From NCBI RefSeq assembly GCF_001411555.2, contig NC_049905.1, positions 18,776,097 to 18,840,096 on the forward strand: DNA of 64,000 nt, given 5' to 3'. The DNA is from Juglans regia (Eukaryota; Streptophyta; Magnoliopsida; Fagales; Juglandaceae). The notes under the pieces were generated by a model. That model saw nothing but the letters and a program-made list of their open reading frames with translations, had not been told where the DNA came from and searched no databases. Position 1 is the first letter of the stretch. Each line of letters opens with the position of its first letter. This document shows, piece by piece, positions 13,150 to 24,159 of the stretch. The position numbers were made by a program, and so were the translations under genes.

Positions 13150-15483
13150 GGCATGGTAGAGCCTGCCTTGTCAGCTTTCTTGGATTTTCTGGGTAGTGAT
13201 GCCTTGGATGAAGCTTGGATGAAGCTCTAGTGTATGGCTTTGAGCTTGTAGCTTTCTTTGTTTTTATAATCTTAACAGATGATGATCCTTTTGACTTGAT
13301 AGAAAGTAACAACCCAACCGCTTCTTTTTCCTCATCTCCAACATATGTCTGTGAGTTATCTACCTCAAATATTTTTTGTACTTTTGTTCTTGGAGGATTT
13401 GAGCCTTTGTCTGCTGAAGGTGTTGCCCTTTTATTGGGGATTAGTGAAGTTGAATTATCTTGAACACCTGCTTGAGGAACGACTTGTAGCGAAGACTCTA
13501 CTAGACATATATTGGGCCTTGGGTCTGCCGAGCATGGACTGAGGACAACTGGGTGATAAGTAATAGAAGGAAAAAAATCTAGTTTCTTTGGTTTTGGATC
13601 CTATGGGCTTGAAGCATTAAAAGGGGGACCAAACTTCTATTTTTTATTATGGGCCATAGCTTCAAGTGGGCTTTTCAAACTCTCTGATTTCTCTCGTGGG
13701 CCCTATAGGGAGATAATAGTTGAAATCTACTGTGAGTTATTGCTTCCCACCAACGAGATGCCAGTCAAATTAGTTCACATAACAACTTTAGTATTTGTCT
13801 TCAACCAACTGGATACCCATTCCTCAGTATTTATAGAAGGAGAGAAAGTAAAGTTCATCGAGTCCGTCCCCTTGAGATTACTGCAGAGAATCTGTTGAGA
13901 GGTTGATTTAATACTTTGTATCTCGAGTGATTGATGGGGTGTGGATTGGTGGAGAGGAATTTACACCTGAAGTGAATGAGAGATTTTCGGTTGTTGGACG
14001 GCTCAGATTGAGAGTCATTGTAGGCTACAGTCGACGGGGCCATCTTCACCATCCAATCCAAAGGGACTCCACTTGCTGCGATGCCGCTGAGAGGTTCACT
14101 GAGCCCGCCTTAATGAGCTTTGCTGAGAGCTCCACTGTGGGCTTCACTGAGGGCTCTGCTGTGAGCGTCGCTATGGGCTTCGCTGGGAACTTCGCTGTGG
14201 GCTTCGCTGAGAGCTCCGTAGAGGGCGTCGCTGAGGATGCCACTGTGAGAGTCGCGAAAGACGCTACTTCAAGCTCCTCTGAATATGCCGCTGCAAGGGG
14301 CTGGTAACAACAATTTTGGCCCAAATTCCCTCTTCCTTGGCAACATCTGGGAGGTGAGTTGTATTTTCATTGGGTTTTTCACTAACATGTCTTTGGAGAT
14401 TCCACTATGTTTGCTGCTTGCATCTGTTTGATACTCGATTGAGTTTGTGCTGGAAATAAGCTCATATGGGGAACTAACTCTAATCAGCTTGGATGAGTAG
14501 TCTTTGAGAAATTTCCGATTATTAGTATGATGGAGATCCCAATTATTTCCCTGTTTCCCTCTAATGAACGAATTTCCTCTTACAGAGAGGTATTCTTCAT
14601 TGATGACAGCTTTGCCTTTTCCCTTTGAAATGTCTGTTGATTGTTTGTTTGAGGGGAAAAATGGTAGGATAAGGGCCGACGAATCAAAGCCCTTGTTTTC
14701 CAGCATTTCAATGTCTGGGAAGTTCCTACTTTCTTGGGTCCTTTCTTCGTCTGGAGAGAAATCCATGGAGATTCTAGGAATATTTTCTTAACCTTGGTGA
14801 ATAGAATTGACTGCCATGACAATAGGGGATTTTGCACGTAGCCAATGCCCAATTGGCATTTGTTTTGTATTAGACTTTAGAAAATTGCAGAAAATTTGAG
14901 AGTGCCAGATCTTTCCACAAACATAACAAAAATCAGAAAGACGTTCATATTCAAAAGAAACCCATGTGCTAAACTTGTTTTCTCTTGGTTCCCATAATCC
15001 TTGCTTCAGAGGTTTAATGATGTCTAAATCCACCTTTATTCTGATGAATTTCTTATAGGCTAACCCGAAAAGTGGATCAATATCCACTCCTAGGAAAGTT
15101 CCAAGCGCATTTCCTATCTTGTAAGCATTTTTTTCTGTCATTTGATTTTTGGTGACACCGTGGATTTGTATGTGGAATGGTGATGTGTTGAGACGAATCT
15201 CTTTCCATGTGGTTTCAGCTGGACAATTTTTGAGGATGAGGAGATACCCTTTGAAGTTCCAAGGGATTTGGCTTAGAATTCACTTTTTGTCCCTAGCATT
15301 TTGGAAAGTAAAGAGGAAAGTGTTTACATCAAGATTTTCAATGCGGAACTTGCTAAGGAAGCTCCAAGCAGCTCTGAAGGAAGCATGTAGTGAGATTCTG
15401 TTCAGTGGTCGAGTCACGACTATTCTACCGATGAGAGCTAATTCGGGATCACCATTGGCAAGCTCATTTTCCAGAGATATCTA
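13150..15483 (-). pseudogene. LINE ORF1: DUF4283 and CCHC RNA-binding protein
   Basis: The minus strand reads first as a DUF4283 domain (15483-15150, with motifs such as ILSQIPWNFKGYLLIL), continuing into 15141-14788 with a zinc knuckle CYVCGKIWHSQIFC (about 14900-14945), which is the usual N-terminal half of plant L1 ORF1. Downstream (14766-14269) is a serine/lysine-rich linker, then an alanine/proline-rich repeat and a basic tail that runs to about 13150, just ahead of ORF2. ORF1 proteins bind the element RNA. Internal stops and frame changes break it. The C-terminal part is assigned only from position and composition. Confidence 0.75.
14085..14285. repeat. Degenerate minisatellite inside LINE ORF1
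   Basis: Short units of about 21-24 bases built from GGGCTTCGCTGAGAGCTCC-like words recur roughly eight times. On the minus strand they encode a low-complexity Ala/Pro/Lys/Thr stretch (SAKPTAKFPAKPIATL is one part); on the plus strand the same repeat is also open. Confidence 0.65.
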
Positions 15484-15681
15484 GTTTGGCTACCAAGAGT
15501 ACCTCAAGTACTCTCACTACTATTCTTTACTTTATTATTACTTTGCACCTACTTTTCTACTATTCATTTCTTTTACCTACTTTTTACTACTATTAAATAT
15601 TCTATTATTATTTTTTCATTACTTTTTCACTACTATTCACAAACATTCTCAACACTTCTCAAGTATTCTCACTACCCAAAC
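15484..15681. mobile_element. MITE with ~26-bp imperfect inverted ends
   Basis: The left end GTTTGGCTACCAAGAGTAC and the reverse complement of the right end, GTTTGGGTAGTGAGAATAC, match closely. The 198-bp interior is rich in CTACTATTC-type words and has no coding capacity. A related sequence lies at 51619-51763. It sits exactly at the 5' limit of the LINE. Confidence 0.6.
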
Positions 15682-15815
15682 CCAGGAAAGGGCTTCTGTT
15701 TGATGAATCAACTGCTCCATATCCATAAAGAAAATACAACTGAGACAGTATACTCTGATACTTTGGGGGACACGAGGAGTTACTTTGCCTTAGGAATTCA
15801 AACGTCAACCCTACC

Positions 15816-15823
15816 TATATAAG
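15816..15823 (+). promoter_or_regulatory. TATA box of the antisense gene
   Basis: TATATAAG lies 153 bases upstream of the ATG at 15969. A pyrimidine-rich leader (CTTTCTTTCAGTTTTCTCCC and similar) follows, as is common for plant 5' leaders. The second Tat element has a TATA-like box in the matching position at 59788, which supports a functional promoter for this strand. Confidence 0.55.
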
Positions 15824-16499
15824 AACCTTCCTCCCTTGTGAAAGTTCATTTCACTCACTCTTCCCTTTGCCTTGTTCTCTGCGTTCCTTGATCGTTGCTT
15901 GAGTCCTTCATTCCTTTGCTTTCTTTCAGTTTTCTCCCAAAATTCCATTATTTTCCTTCTGATCTCTCATGGCTCCGAATAAATATTCACACCCTTCTGC
16001 GCAGGTTGGGTCCTCTGGTGGTGCTCAGGCTACTAGTGGCCATGGTGGTGCCACCTTAGAGGAATTTGCTAGATTTACGTAGTGATGAGTGGTGACTTTT
16101 GCTGAACTAGAGGAGTTGAAGGTGACCTATAGGGTCTCTTCGAAAGTGGAGTTCGTGGTGCCCTCCTCCACCAAAGGAACAGTGGACTTCGAGGGCTTTG
16201 GAACCAACATCGCAGTGTAGCCCTCTATGTTTTCCTGCGGCCTTAGGCTGCTATTTTGTCAGCCCATGCGAGAAGTTTTAGGCTTTTTCGAGTTGGCGCC
16301 TGCCCAGGTTCCTCCTAGCTCATAGAGGATTCTTGTTTTGTGCTGCATCATCTGGCGTTGTGCTTTGGAGGAGGTTGGGTCAAACTTCCCAGACCTCACA
16401 GCTCTTGAGTTCTTCATTACTCACAACATTCTGTGGAAGACACCTCTACGGCTTCAAGTCGGTTCAAGAGTTGGTTTAGTTAGAGGCGCAACACATTGT

Positions 16500-17861
16500 T
16501 GTTGTTGCCCATATGACTAACACAAGAGGGGGTGAATTGAGTTGTATTTAAAAAAAATCCATAATTATAAACCAAATATAAAATATAAAATATGAATAAA
16601 ATACGATACAGTAGTAAAAATAAGGAGTAAGGGTAAGAGGAAGCAAACTCAATATTTTAACGAGGTTTTGCCCCACTGCCTACGTCTTCGTGTCAAGCTA
16701 CCTCTTGAAGATTTCTAGATTCATTATCCAATCTCCTCCAGGTGGAGATAGAAACATATTACACATTTGAGTAGTATCGCTACAAAGAATCCGTGTAGAC
16801 ACCCTCTACACTTGCGATCACCTTACATGTGGTGATTCAAAGTCTATTCCCTGTATAGAACACATTCTACACACAAAAGGGTTATACACATTATTTTATT
16901 GATACAAGAGCTGATAGTGGGTAGGTTATCAGAAAACATTCCTCAACAAGTGGAATAAGAACAATACAACGCAAAACTACATCTCTCTCAAAATGAATAA
17001 GGGTTAAAGCTCAATGCTTAAAGAAAAGAGATTAAAACTTTTGAGTGAATGTTGTAAAACTTGCAATAATATGTTCTAAATTTGAATATCTCAAATGAGC
17101 TATTTATATGCATATGAGACTTCATTTTCAAATTTAAAAAGTTTCACATGTCAGACAACATTGTTCACTTTTCAAAATTTTCAAATCAAAGTTTTATTTT
17201 CTTGAAATTGTTAAAGACAATATCATTCAATTTTCAAAATTTTCAAATCAAAGTTTTACTTTCTTGAAATTGTCAAAGACAACATCATTCACTATTCAAA
17301 AGATTCAAATCAAAGTTTTACTTTTCGCAATTTTGAAAGACAACATCATTCTCTTTTCAAAATATTCAAATCAAAATTTTACTTTTCACAATTGTCAAAG
17401 ACAACATCATTCACTTTTCAAAATATTCAAATCAAAATTTTTCTTTCTTGAAATTGTCAAAGACAACATTATTCACTTTTGAAAAGTTTCAAACAAAACA
17501 TGCTCATGTGAAAGATGACAATCAATCATCTTTCAAAGTTTCAAAATTCAAACTTTTGATCATCAAATATGTCATGTACATGTGAAAAATACAATTTGAT
17601 GTTCTATGAGAAAATATTAATTTTGACCATTAATCCAATTTTGAATTTTATCAAGAGATGTAAAAAATTACTCTAAGATCTTCATTTGCGAGCTTGTTCC
17701 CTTTCTTGCTTATGCTTGGTTCATTGATGTGCTTGACTTCATTGTGTAGGCAACTTGAGCTTGTGACTCCTTTATGCTTGAATCCATTTGTTATTATCAA
17801 AATCCATATGTAGATATGTAATTATATGAAGCTTGAAAAGCTTGAAATCTTGGGTTCAACA
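16500..17861 (-). mobile_element. Solo LTR of a copia-type element
   Basis: 1362 bp bounded by TGTTG and CAACA and flanked by the 5-bp target duplication ATTGT (16495-16499 and 17862-17866). Read on the minus strand it ends with TTCACCCCCTCTTGTG and a GGGCAACAACA tail, a typical ending of plant copia LTRs. No internal region remains, as expected after recombination between two LTRs. Without the insertion and one target copy, the antisense gene's frame runs straight through, which confirms the boundaries. Confidence 0.85.
17155..17525. repeat. Six tandem copies of a 61-62-bp unit inside the solo LTR
   Basis: Units start near 17155, 17217, 17279, 17340, 17401 and 17462 with ACAACATCATTCACTTTTC or close variants, each followed by a TTCAAATCAAAGTTTTACTTT-like part. 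The open frame that crosses it is a by-product of the repeat. Confidence 0.85.
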
Positions 17862-18995
17862 ATTGTGAAGGGATACAAGCGCAATTTCTTCATCTGTCGA
17901 GCAATGGATGAGAGTTCCCGGTCGGGTAGGCCCACAAGCACCGATTTCCCTTATTCGTTATATGGGGCACTGTTAGCGAGGACAAGGGGCGCTGCCCAAA
18001 ACTGACCCCGGAAGAGGCACTTAGGCTCAGGGTCTTTCGAGCCTGGGTGAAGGCGTATCTGGATTAAGTTTCCTCCACGTGTCGTGTTGTTGGTCCAAGG
18101 CGTTGTCACTGGAGCCGCTCTTGTGGACTAGGTTGTTTCCTCCAACGATGTCGAAGTGGCGGTGATTGCTACTTTGGCCAAGGAGTCAATGGCACCTGGG
18201 GTTCCCGACGAGGGGAAAGGTGAGGAGGTCGTCGAAGAAGTCTAGGCAGATCTTCGGAGGACTGCTTTGACTGGCCACGCCGACTGAATCAGCGAGATGG
18301 AGAGTAGGCTCAAGAGGCTATTCACAGGAGTAAAGTCTTAACTTACAAACTCCTCGAACTCTTTGTTTTTTTCTTTTGTTGATCTTGACTTTAACTTGTG
18401 TGATAGAGGTTGAAGCTAGCATCTAGCGGCCTTAATTGTGGATGGCCAAAAGGAGGTGATGAGCAAGAATTGGGCTCTTTGTTTGCTTGCGCAGTTGGTC
18501 TTAGATTGTGTGGCTAAGGAACACAAGTAGAAGGAAGAAGCCAAAGAGGCCTTTGCCAACTTGATAAGATCCCAGGGCGTAGTCGGCTCTTCGTTTTGAG
18601 GCCTTACTTGCTTATGAGGCTAGGGAGGTGTTGTAGCAGTCTCTCGACAACTGCCAGTTGGAGTTTGAGCAGCTGCACGCTGACAACCTAGAGTTATGCC
18701 AATAACGGGACTCCAATAGCTGGTCAAACAAGTGGCTGATGAAGCGGGTTGAAGGTGTCGATGAGTCTTTGATGAATAAGAGGAAAGCCCTGGAGGAGGA
18801 AAGGAAGTGAAGAAGAGAAGCGAAGGTCGCCCAGGAATAGGCCAGGTGGGTTCTAGAAGCTCATGAAGCTACCATACGTATTCTGCAGGAGGAGTTGTCA
18901 TATGTCTAGGGTGTTCGCCTTGACGCGTGGCGCTTTGATTACAATGACGACTTAAAGTGGATGAAGACTCACATTCTTCATAACCCTCAGTGTGA

Positions 18996-19745
18996 CCTCA
19001 GGGTCTTGTGTGTGGGGGATCTTCCTCCGCATCATCTGCGCCCTTGGTGATGGCTTTGCATGGAACAATCCTGCCCACTAGAGATGGACTTTCCTCGGCC
19101 GCAAGCAGCTCAGCTCTTTTCCTGGCAGATCTTCTTGCTCTTCTCTGCTGTTGTTTTCCCAAGCCTTCTCTCCATGGCTTTTTCCAGGCAAATCTCCTTA
19201 CCCTTTCGCTGCTGTTGTTTTCCCTAGCCCTTTCTCCTTGTTCTCGCCCTTTTGCTTATGAAGCCTTACTCGTTCTCACCCTTTTTCTTAGAGGGCTTGT
19301 CTTCGAAGCCATTCTTACCCCTTATCTTCACTTCCTCCAACAGTTTTTTGTACCTCCCCACAGCTGGTGGATGGTTTCGGGCGGCTCTGGGGCGTTGGCT
19401 ATCACTGTACGACTCAATTAGTTGTCTTATTACATCCCTGTTGATTTTTTAGAGGTAACTATGGGTGTTATCGACACGTCGTAGTGATGGAGATCTCTGT
19501 CTGCTACTTTCATGGAATATGATTTGATCGTGCTCGATTGTGATGAGTCGCCTTGGGTCACACTCGGCTCCTGGCTGCACTACGGTCTCACATTGTCACT
19601 TGTTCCTTGTGAATCTTCAGCTTTATGTTGTAAATTGTTGCTTGTAACTTTGCGACTTTATGTTGTAGTAACTTATTCCTTGTAACTCTGTGGCTTCATG
19701 TTGTAACTTGTTCCTTATAACTCTCAATGATTAATAATATTGCTT
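18996..19745 (+). other. 3' part and tail of the antisense transcription unit
   Basis: After the coiled-coil region comes a leucine/serine-rich stretch (open 19008-19421) containing an imperfect duplication (CTGCTGTTGTTTTCCC near 19149 and 19209). From about 19610 short repeats of CTTTATGTTGTA and CTTGTAACT words lead to AATGATTAATAATATT at 19726-19741, which looks like a plant polyadenylation region. Whether 19008-19421 was translated is unclear. Confidence 0.4.
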
Positions 19746-19989
19746 TTTGCTGACTATATTCGACTGTGTCTTTTTGTGCATCCTTTTTGTGCTATTCATT
19801 TTTTTGTTGTTGGCAAGCCTAGGGGGAGCTAGGTTGTGAGGGTTTGTCTCACAGGGCTTTTGCGTTCTACCTAGCTGATGTCCGGCCCATGTCCAACGAC
19901 CCCGCCAACCGACAGTCTTCCTGTTCATGCCTCTTTCGTCCGCCATGTAGTCATTCTCTCGGGGCCTTAGAGACTTTGTTTTATGAGGC

Positions 19990-21320
19990 CAGCGTTCTTC
20001 ATGCTCTCCTTTTGCATAGATTCGCTCTTTGGGTAGCCATGAGGCTGATCCTAATCTTTGCCGCTAGGAGTCAAGACTGCCTTGGGTTGGGCTTGCCTCT
20101 TCTACCTGCGTGGAGGTAAATCGCCCTGTCAGTTTGGAACTATACTCATCCTTCTCCTTTAGCATAGATTTGTTCTTCGGGTAGCCGTGAGGCTGATCTT
20201 GCTCTCTATCGTGGGGAGTCAAGATGACTTTGGGCTTGGCGTCCCTCCTTAGTCCGTGGGGAGGTAAGCAGTCCGGGTAGTTTGGAGCTGTATCTGTCTT
20301 CCTACATTAGCATTCTGGGCCGTTCGGCCTATGCCATACAGTGCTTGTTGTTTTCTGCCACACCACTACTGCCTACGTTGTCGATATCCATGTCGATGAT
20401 GTCCGCGTCTTTCACTTCATTATTCGGGCGGTCCATAGACTCGACTCACTCTCTACCAGGGAGAGGTCGGAATGCCTAATGCCAAATCGCTTCTTTATCC
20501 TTTGGGGAGTAATTAGGACAGCGATATGGCTGGTCTGCTCCTTCGCCACAGTGAGAGTCAGGGTAAGTATTCGAGAAGCCTCGGGGCTGAACCCGTTCTC
20601 CTTCGCTGGAGGAAAACGATGGCCTTTTGCATATCTCATCCCTTTTCTCCCCTTGGGAGGTAGGTTGTTTGGACAGTCTGTTCTAGACTCGTTCTCACCT
20701 ATTAGCACCATGGGAAATGATAACTTTGGGTCAGGCTGGCGCTGATCCCACACCTCGTCGCAGTGAGAGCCGGGGTAAGTCATTAGGGTAGCAGCGAGAC
20801 TAATCTCGCTCTGCACTGTGGGAGGGATAAGGAAACATTTAGGCCTACATTTCCCTATGGTATCCCGTAGGGAGGTAAGTCGTTCGAGCAGTCTGCTGCT
20901 ACACCCGCTTCAGCCCATTGATGCTTATGACGAAGGTAAACACTTCTCTTCTGGTAGCTGAGGACTAACCTGCACTCCGCCGCAGGAGGGATAAGGCAAC
21001 CTTTAGGCCTACATGCGATGAGGTAATTCAGACAGTGATGTGGCTGATCAGCTTCTTCGCTGTGATGGGGATCGGGGTAAGTTATTTGGGTTGGGGGGAG
21101 GGGGTCCTGCTCTTCCGAATGAGAAGGTTGAGCCACCGGCTCACCTATCATTTTTCGTGGGGAGGTAGGTTGTTTTAGCAGTTTGTTATGGACCCGCTCC
21201 CACCTGTTGACATCACCGGAAGGGTAGGTTTGTGTCAAGCTAATGTTGATCCCACACTTTGTTGTAGCGGAGATCAGGATAATTCATTTGGGGAACCGTG
21301 TGGCTGATGCTTTGAAAATT
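19990..21320. repeat. Diverged tandem array between pol and the antisense gene
   Basis: The words GGGGAGGTAAGTCGTTCGAG (20868) and variants recur near 20108, 20260, 20662 and 21158; GTGAGGCTGATC-like words recur near 20039 and 20192; GGGGTAAGT-like words near 20551, 20767 and 21067. Units are roughly 150-290 bases and quite diverged. Short frames at 20341 and 20412 are by-products. Variable tandem arrays in this position are known from Tat/Ogre elements. Confidence 0.6.
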
Positions 21321-21459
21321 TTTGTAGACTGGAGTTCGCTAGCAGGTTATGATATGTTTCCAAAATTTTCCTTTGAAATATAAAACTTCTTTTATTAGGG
21401 TCCATAACGGGTGCATGAAAACATATAAATTTATGATAATGAATCAACTTAGCAATAAA

Positions 21460-24141
21460 ATGTTCGTAGATGTTAGGCATTCCAGGGGCGTAATAGCTCA
21501 TTTCCTTTAGAGTCTCTGAGACGGGAGGAGCCTAGACGATTTGTGGTGACAACCACGTAAGGGTCCTCCCATCGAGGGCCTAGCCTTCCCTCGTCCCTTA
21601 TTGTTGATCCTGTCTCTTTGAGTACGAGATCTTTGACTTTGAATGTTCTCGGACGCATGCACTTGTTTAAGCATCTCTCGGTCCTTCTTTTGTTGGTTGC
21701 GATTCTTATTTCAGCTTCTAGTCTGACTTCTTCCAGCAAATATGGATGTTCTCATAGCTGCCTATCGTTGGACTCTTGTTCGAACTGCTGAACTCTATAG
21801 GTAAGGATTCCGATTTTTACTAGCGGCATTGCCTCGTCGCCGTATGTGAGGGTAAAAGGAGTTTCCCTAGTCAACTTTTTCACTGTGACCAGAGAGGCCC
21901 ATAGGTCGATGGGGAGTTCTTATGCCTACACCCATTTTCTATTGTCGAGTCGCTTCTTGAGCATTCCCATCAGTGTTTTGTTAGTCACCTCAACTTGCCC
22001 GTTAGACTGGTGGTGCCCTGGGGATGAGTACCGGAATTCAATTCCCAATTCTCGGAACCAATTGCAGTAGTAATCGGAATCGAATTGCCTCTCGTTATCC
22101 GATATGACAATATGCAGGATGCCAAACTTGCAAACAATCGTCCTTCATAGAAACATGTGACGTTGTTTGCCATGATGGTCACTAAGGCTTAGCCTCGACC
22201 CACTTGGTGAAGTAGTCCTCAGCTACCACCACAAATTTTACTCCCCCTTTTCTCGGGGTAAACAGGCTGACCAAGTCAATTCCCCACTAGGCGAAGGGCC
22301 AACGCAACGTGATCGAAGTCAATTCTTTCGGTGGGCAATGGGGCACCCTGGCATATTCTTGGCACTTCCAACACTTCCGCACATATTCCTTGGCATCCTG
22401 CAGGGCTTGAGGCCAGTAATACCCTCTCTGATTACCTTTCTGGCCAGTGCCTTTCCCCCTGAGTGATTTCCACAAATCCCTCCATGTATTTTTGCCAACA
22501 CGTATTGTACATTTATCGAGGAGATGCACCTCAACAGAGGAGCCGAGTGGCCCATTTGATACAAAATTCCCTCGATTAAAGTGTAGTGTGTTGTTCTATT
22601 TTTTTATCTTCTTGGCCTCCTGTCTATCCTCTGGTACCTCATTGGTTTCCAAAAATGTGATTATGTCCTCCGCCCAGTTTGGGGCTTTGAGCGACATTTC
22701 CATTACCTTGATCCCCACAGCTGGTACTTCCATTATTCGAATCACTGTTTGTTCTAGCAGGGGGAGTCCTCCTGTCTAGAAGTCACACGTGTCAACTTGT
22801 CTACTTTCTGATTTTTGACCTCGGCACTTGTTGAATCTGGAAATACTTGAAATTAAGGCCGTTTGGCCTCTACTAGTGCTAAATATTTTTTCAACTTTTC
22901 GCTTTTTACAACAAACTCTCCTCGCACTTGATTTACTACTACATGAGAATCAGCCCATACTTTGATCTTGGTGGCACCTAAAGACTTGGCTACCATTAGC
23001 CCTGAAAGCAGTGCTTCGTACTCTGCCTCGTTGTTCGTAATTTTGAACGCCAATTTGATGGTGTAATTGTATTCCTCTGCCTCGGATGTGATGATATGTA
23101 CTCTCACTCCCCTCCAACCCGGCAAGATGAGCCATCAACAAATACTTGTCTCTGCTTTACGAAAGGTGTATCACCATTCTCTGCCGGGAAATCGATAAAC
23201 TCAGCGACAAAGTTCGCTAGCACTTGCCCTTTATGGTGTTCCGCAGTGCATAGTCGATGTCGAACTCGCTCAATTCAACTGCCCAATTGATGAGCTGGCC
23301 AGAGGCGTCTGGTCGTTGTAGCACCTTTTTTTAGGGGGGTTTATATGAGAAGCCTTACTGGGTGAGCTTGAAAATACAGGCGCAGCTTGCGCGTAGTTAC
23401 TACCAGCGTAAAGGCCAGCTGCTCTATGCGGGGGTACCTAGCTTCGACCCCCTAATGCTCCCGGTTGGTGTAATAGACCGACCTCTGGACCCTATCCTCC
23501 TCACGTACCAACGCTGAGGAGGCTCGACCTGAAGGGAGACGGTTAAGCATAGGGTTAGTGTTTCCCCACACTGGGGTTGGCTCAAGAGCAGTGGGCTCAT
23601 GAGATACTACTTGAGGGCTTCGTACGCCTAGTCGCACTCATCATCCCATCCCTGTGCTTTCTGCAAGACTTTGAAGAAGGGTAGAACCTATTGAGGGCGG
23701 CCACTCTCCTAGCCAGCCTTTGTACCTTGTTTATGTTTCAGGGTGGGGCCATGTTGAGGATGGCCTCCACCTTCTCAGGGTTGGCTTCGATTCTACATTC
23801 GAACAACATGAATCCTGCGAACTTTCCTGATCCGACACTGAAAACACATTTTGCTGGGTCCCACTCTTAACCAGTGGGTCATCCACGTGGGTGTTGAACA
23901 CCATGAATCCTAAGTCGTTCAAGTGTTGTTCTATGGTCCCACTCTTAACAAGCGGGCTATCCACGTAGACCTTCATGTTTATTTCTATCTCGTTTTTGAA
24001 CATACGTTTGACTAAGCGCTGGTAGGTGGCGCCTGCATTCTTAAGTCCGTAGGGCATCACCATCTTATAATATAAGCCTTGGCCAGTGATGAACGAAGTT
24101 TTCTCTTTATATACATGGTACAACAATTCTTTAAATTCCAC
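21460..24141 (-). pseudogene. Tat-type pol: reverse transcriptase, RNase H, integrase
   Basis: On the minus strand, 24141-23731 is the reverse transcriptase palm (MVMPYGLKNAGATYQRLV, then the YVDD region); 23700-23280 is the RT/RNase H connection (INWAVELSEFDIDYAL); 23125-22853 is RNase H (NNEAEYEALLSGLMVAKSLG, an extra Tat-type RNase H style). Integrase follows: zinc finger and KCWKCQEYARVPH (22529-22310), core at about 22290-21800 (SPGHHQSNGQVEV near 22030-21990), and C-terminal domain 21739-21473. The element would copy and integrate itself with these. Numerous stops and shifts disable it. A duplicated block lies across the YVDD site at 23857-23969. Confidence 0.85.
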
Positions 24142-24159
24142 ATTTCATTACCACAACAA

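Larger units (their letters stand above)
8965..15483 (-). mobile_element. L1-type LINE, nearly full length, inactive
   Basis: On the minus strand, ORF1 (DUF4283 plus CCHC knuckle) is followed by ORF2 (endonuclease, reverse transcriptase, zf-RVT, RNase H), and the element ends in an oligo(A) tail seen as 15 T at 8965-8979. This is the order of plant L1 elements. The 5' end stops where a MITE begins at 15484, so an upstream leader may be missing. Both ORFs carry many stops and frameshifts. No clear target duplication was found. Confidence 0.9.
15969..18995 (+). pseudogene. Antisense gene of the Tat element (Transposase_28-like), split by a solo LTR
   Basis: The ATG at 15969 opens a frame that soon meets stops. 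The region 16085-16440 reads with few breaks as the same domain found at 59990-60400: shared features are GLRLLFCQPMREVL here against GLRLPFCRPIRDIL there, followed by the paired motif NFPDLTALEFF against YPDLTTWEFL. From 18240 to 18930 the frame is rich in Glu/Lys/Leu/Gln and looks like a coiled coil (for example LEFEQLHADNLELCQ). Function is unknown; the family is known only from Tat-type elements and is not a proven transposase. A solo LTR at 16500-17861 interrupts it; on both sides of that insertion the same frame continues. Several stop codons make it a pseudogene. Confidence 0.7.

Noticed and set aside
17150..17530. Regular repeats that at first suggest a CRISPR array
   Set aside because: Units are contiguous 61-62-bp tandem repeats without unique spacers, in a plant LTR.
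19008..19421. 137-codon leucine-rich frame that might be a membrane protein
   Set aside because: It contains an internal DNA duplication and lies in the decayed 3' part of the antisense Tat gene; hydrophobicity comes from CTT/CTC repeats.
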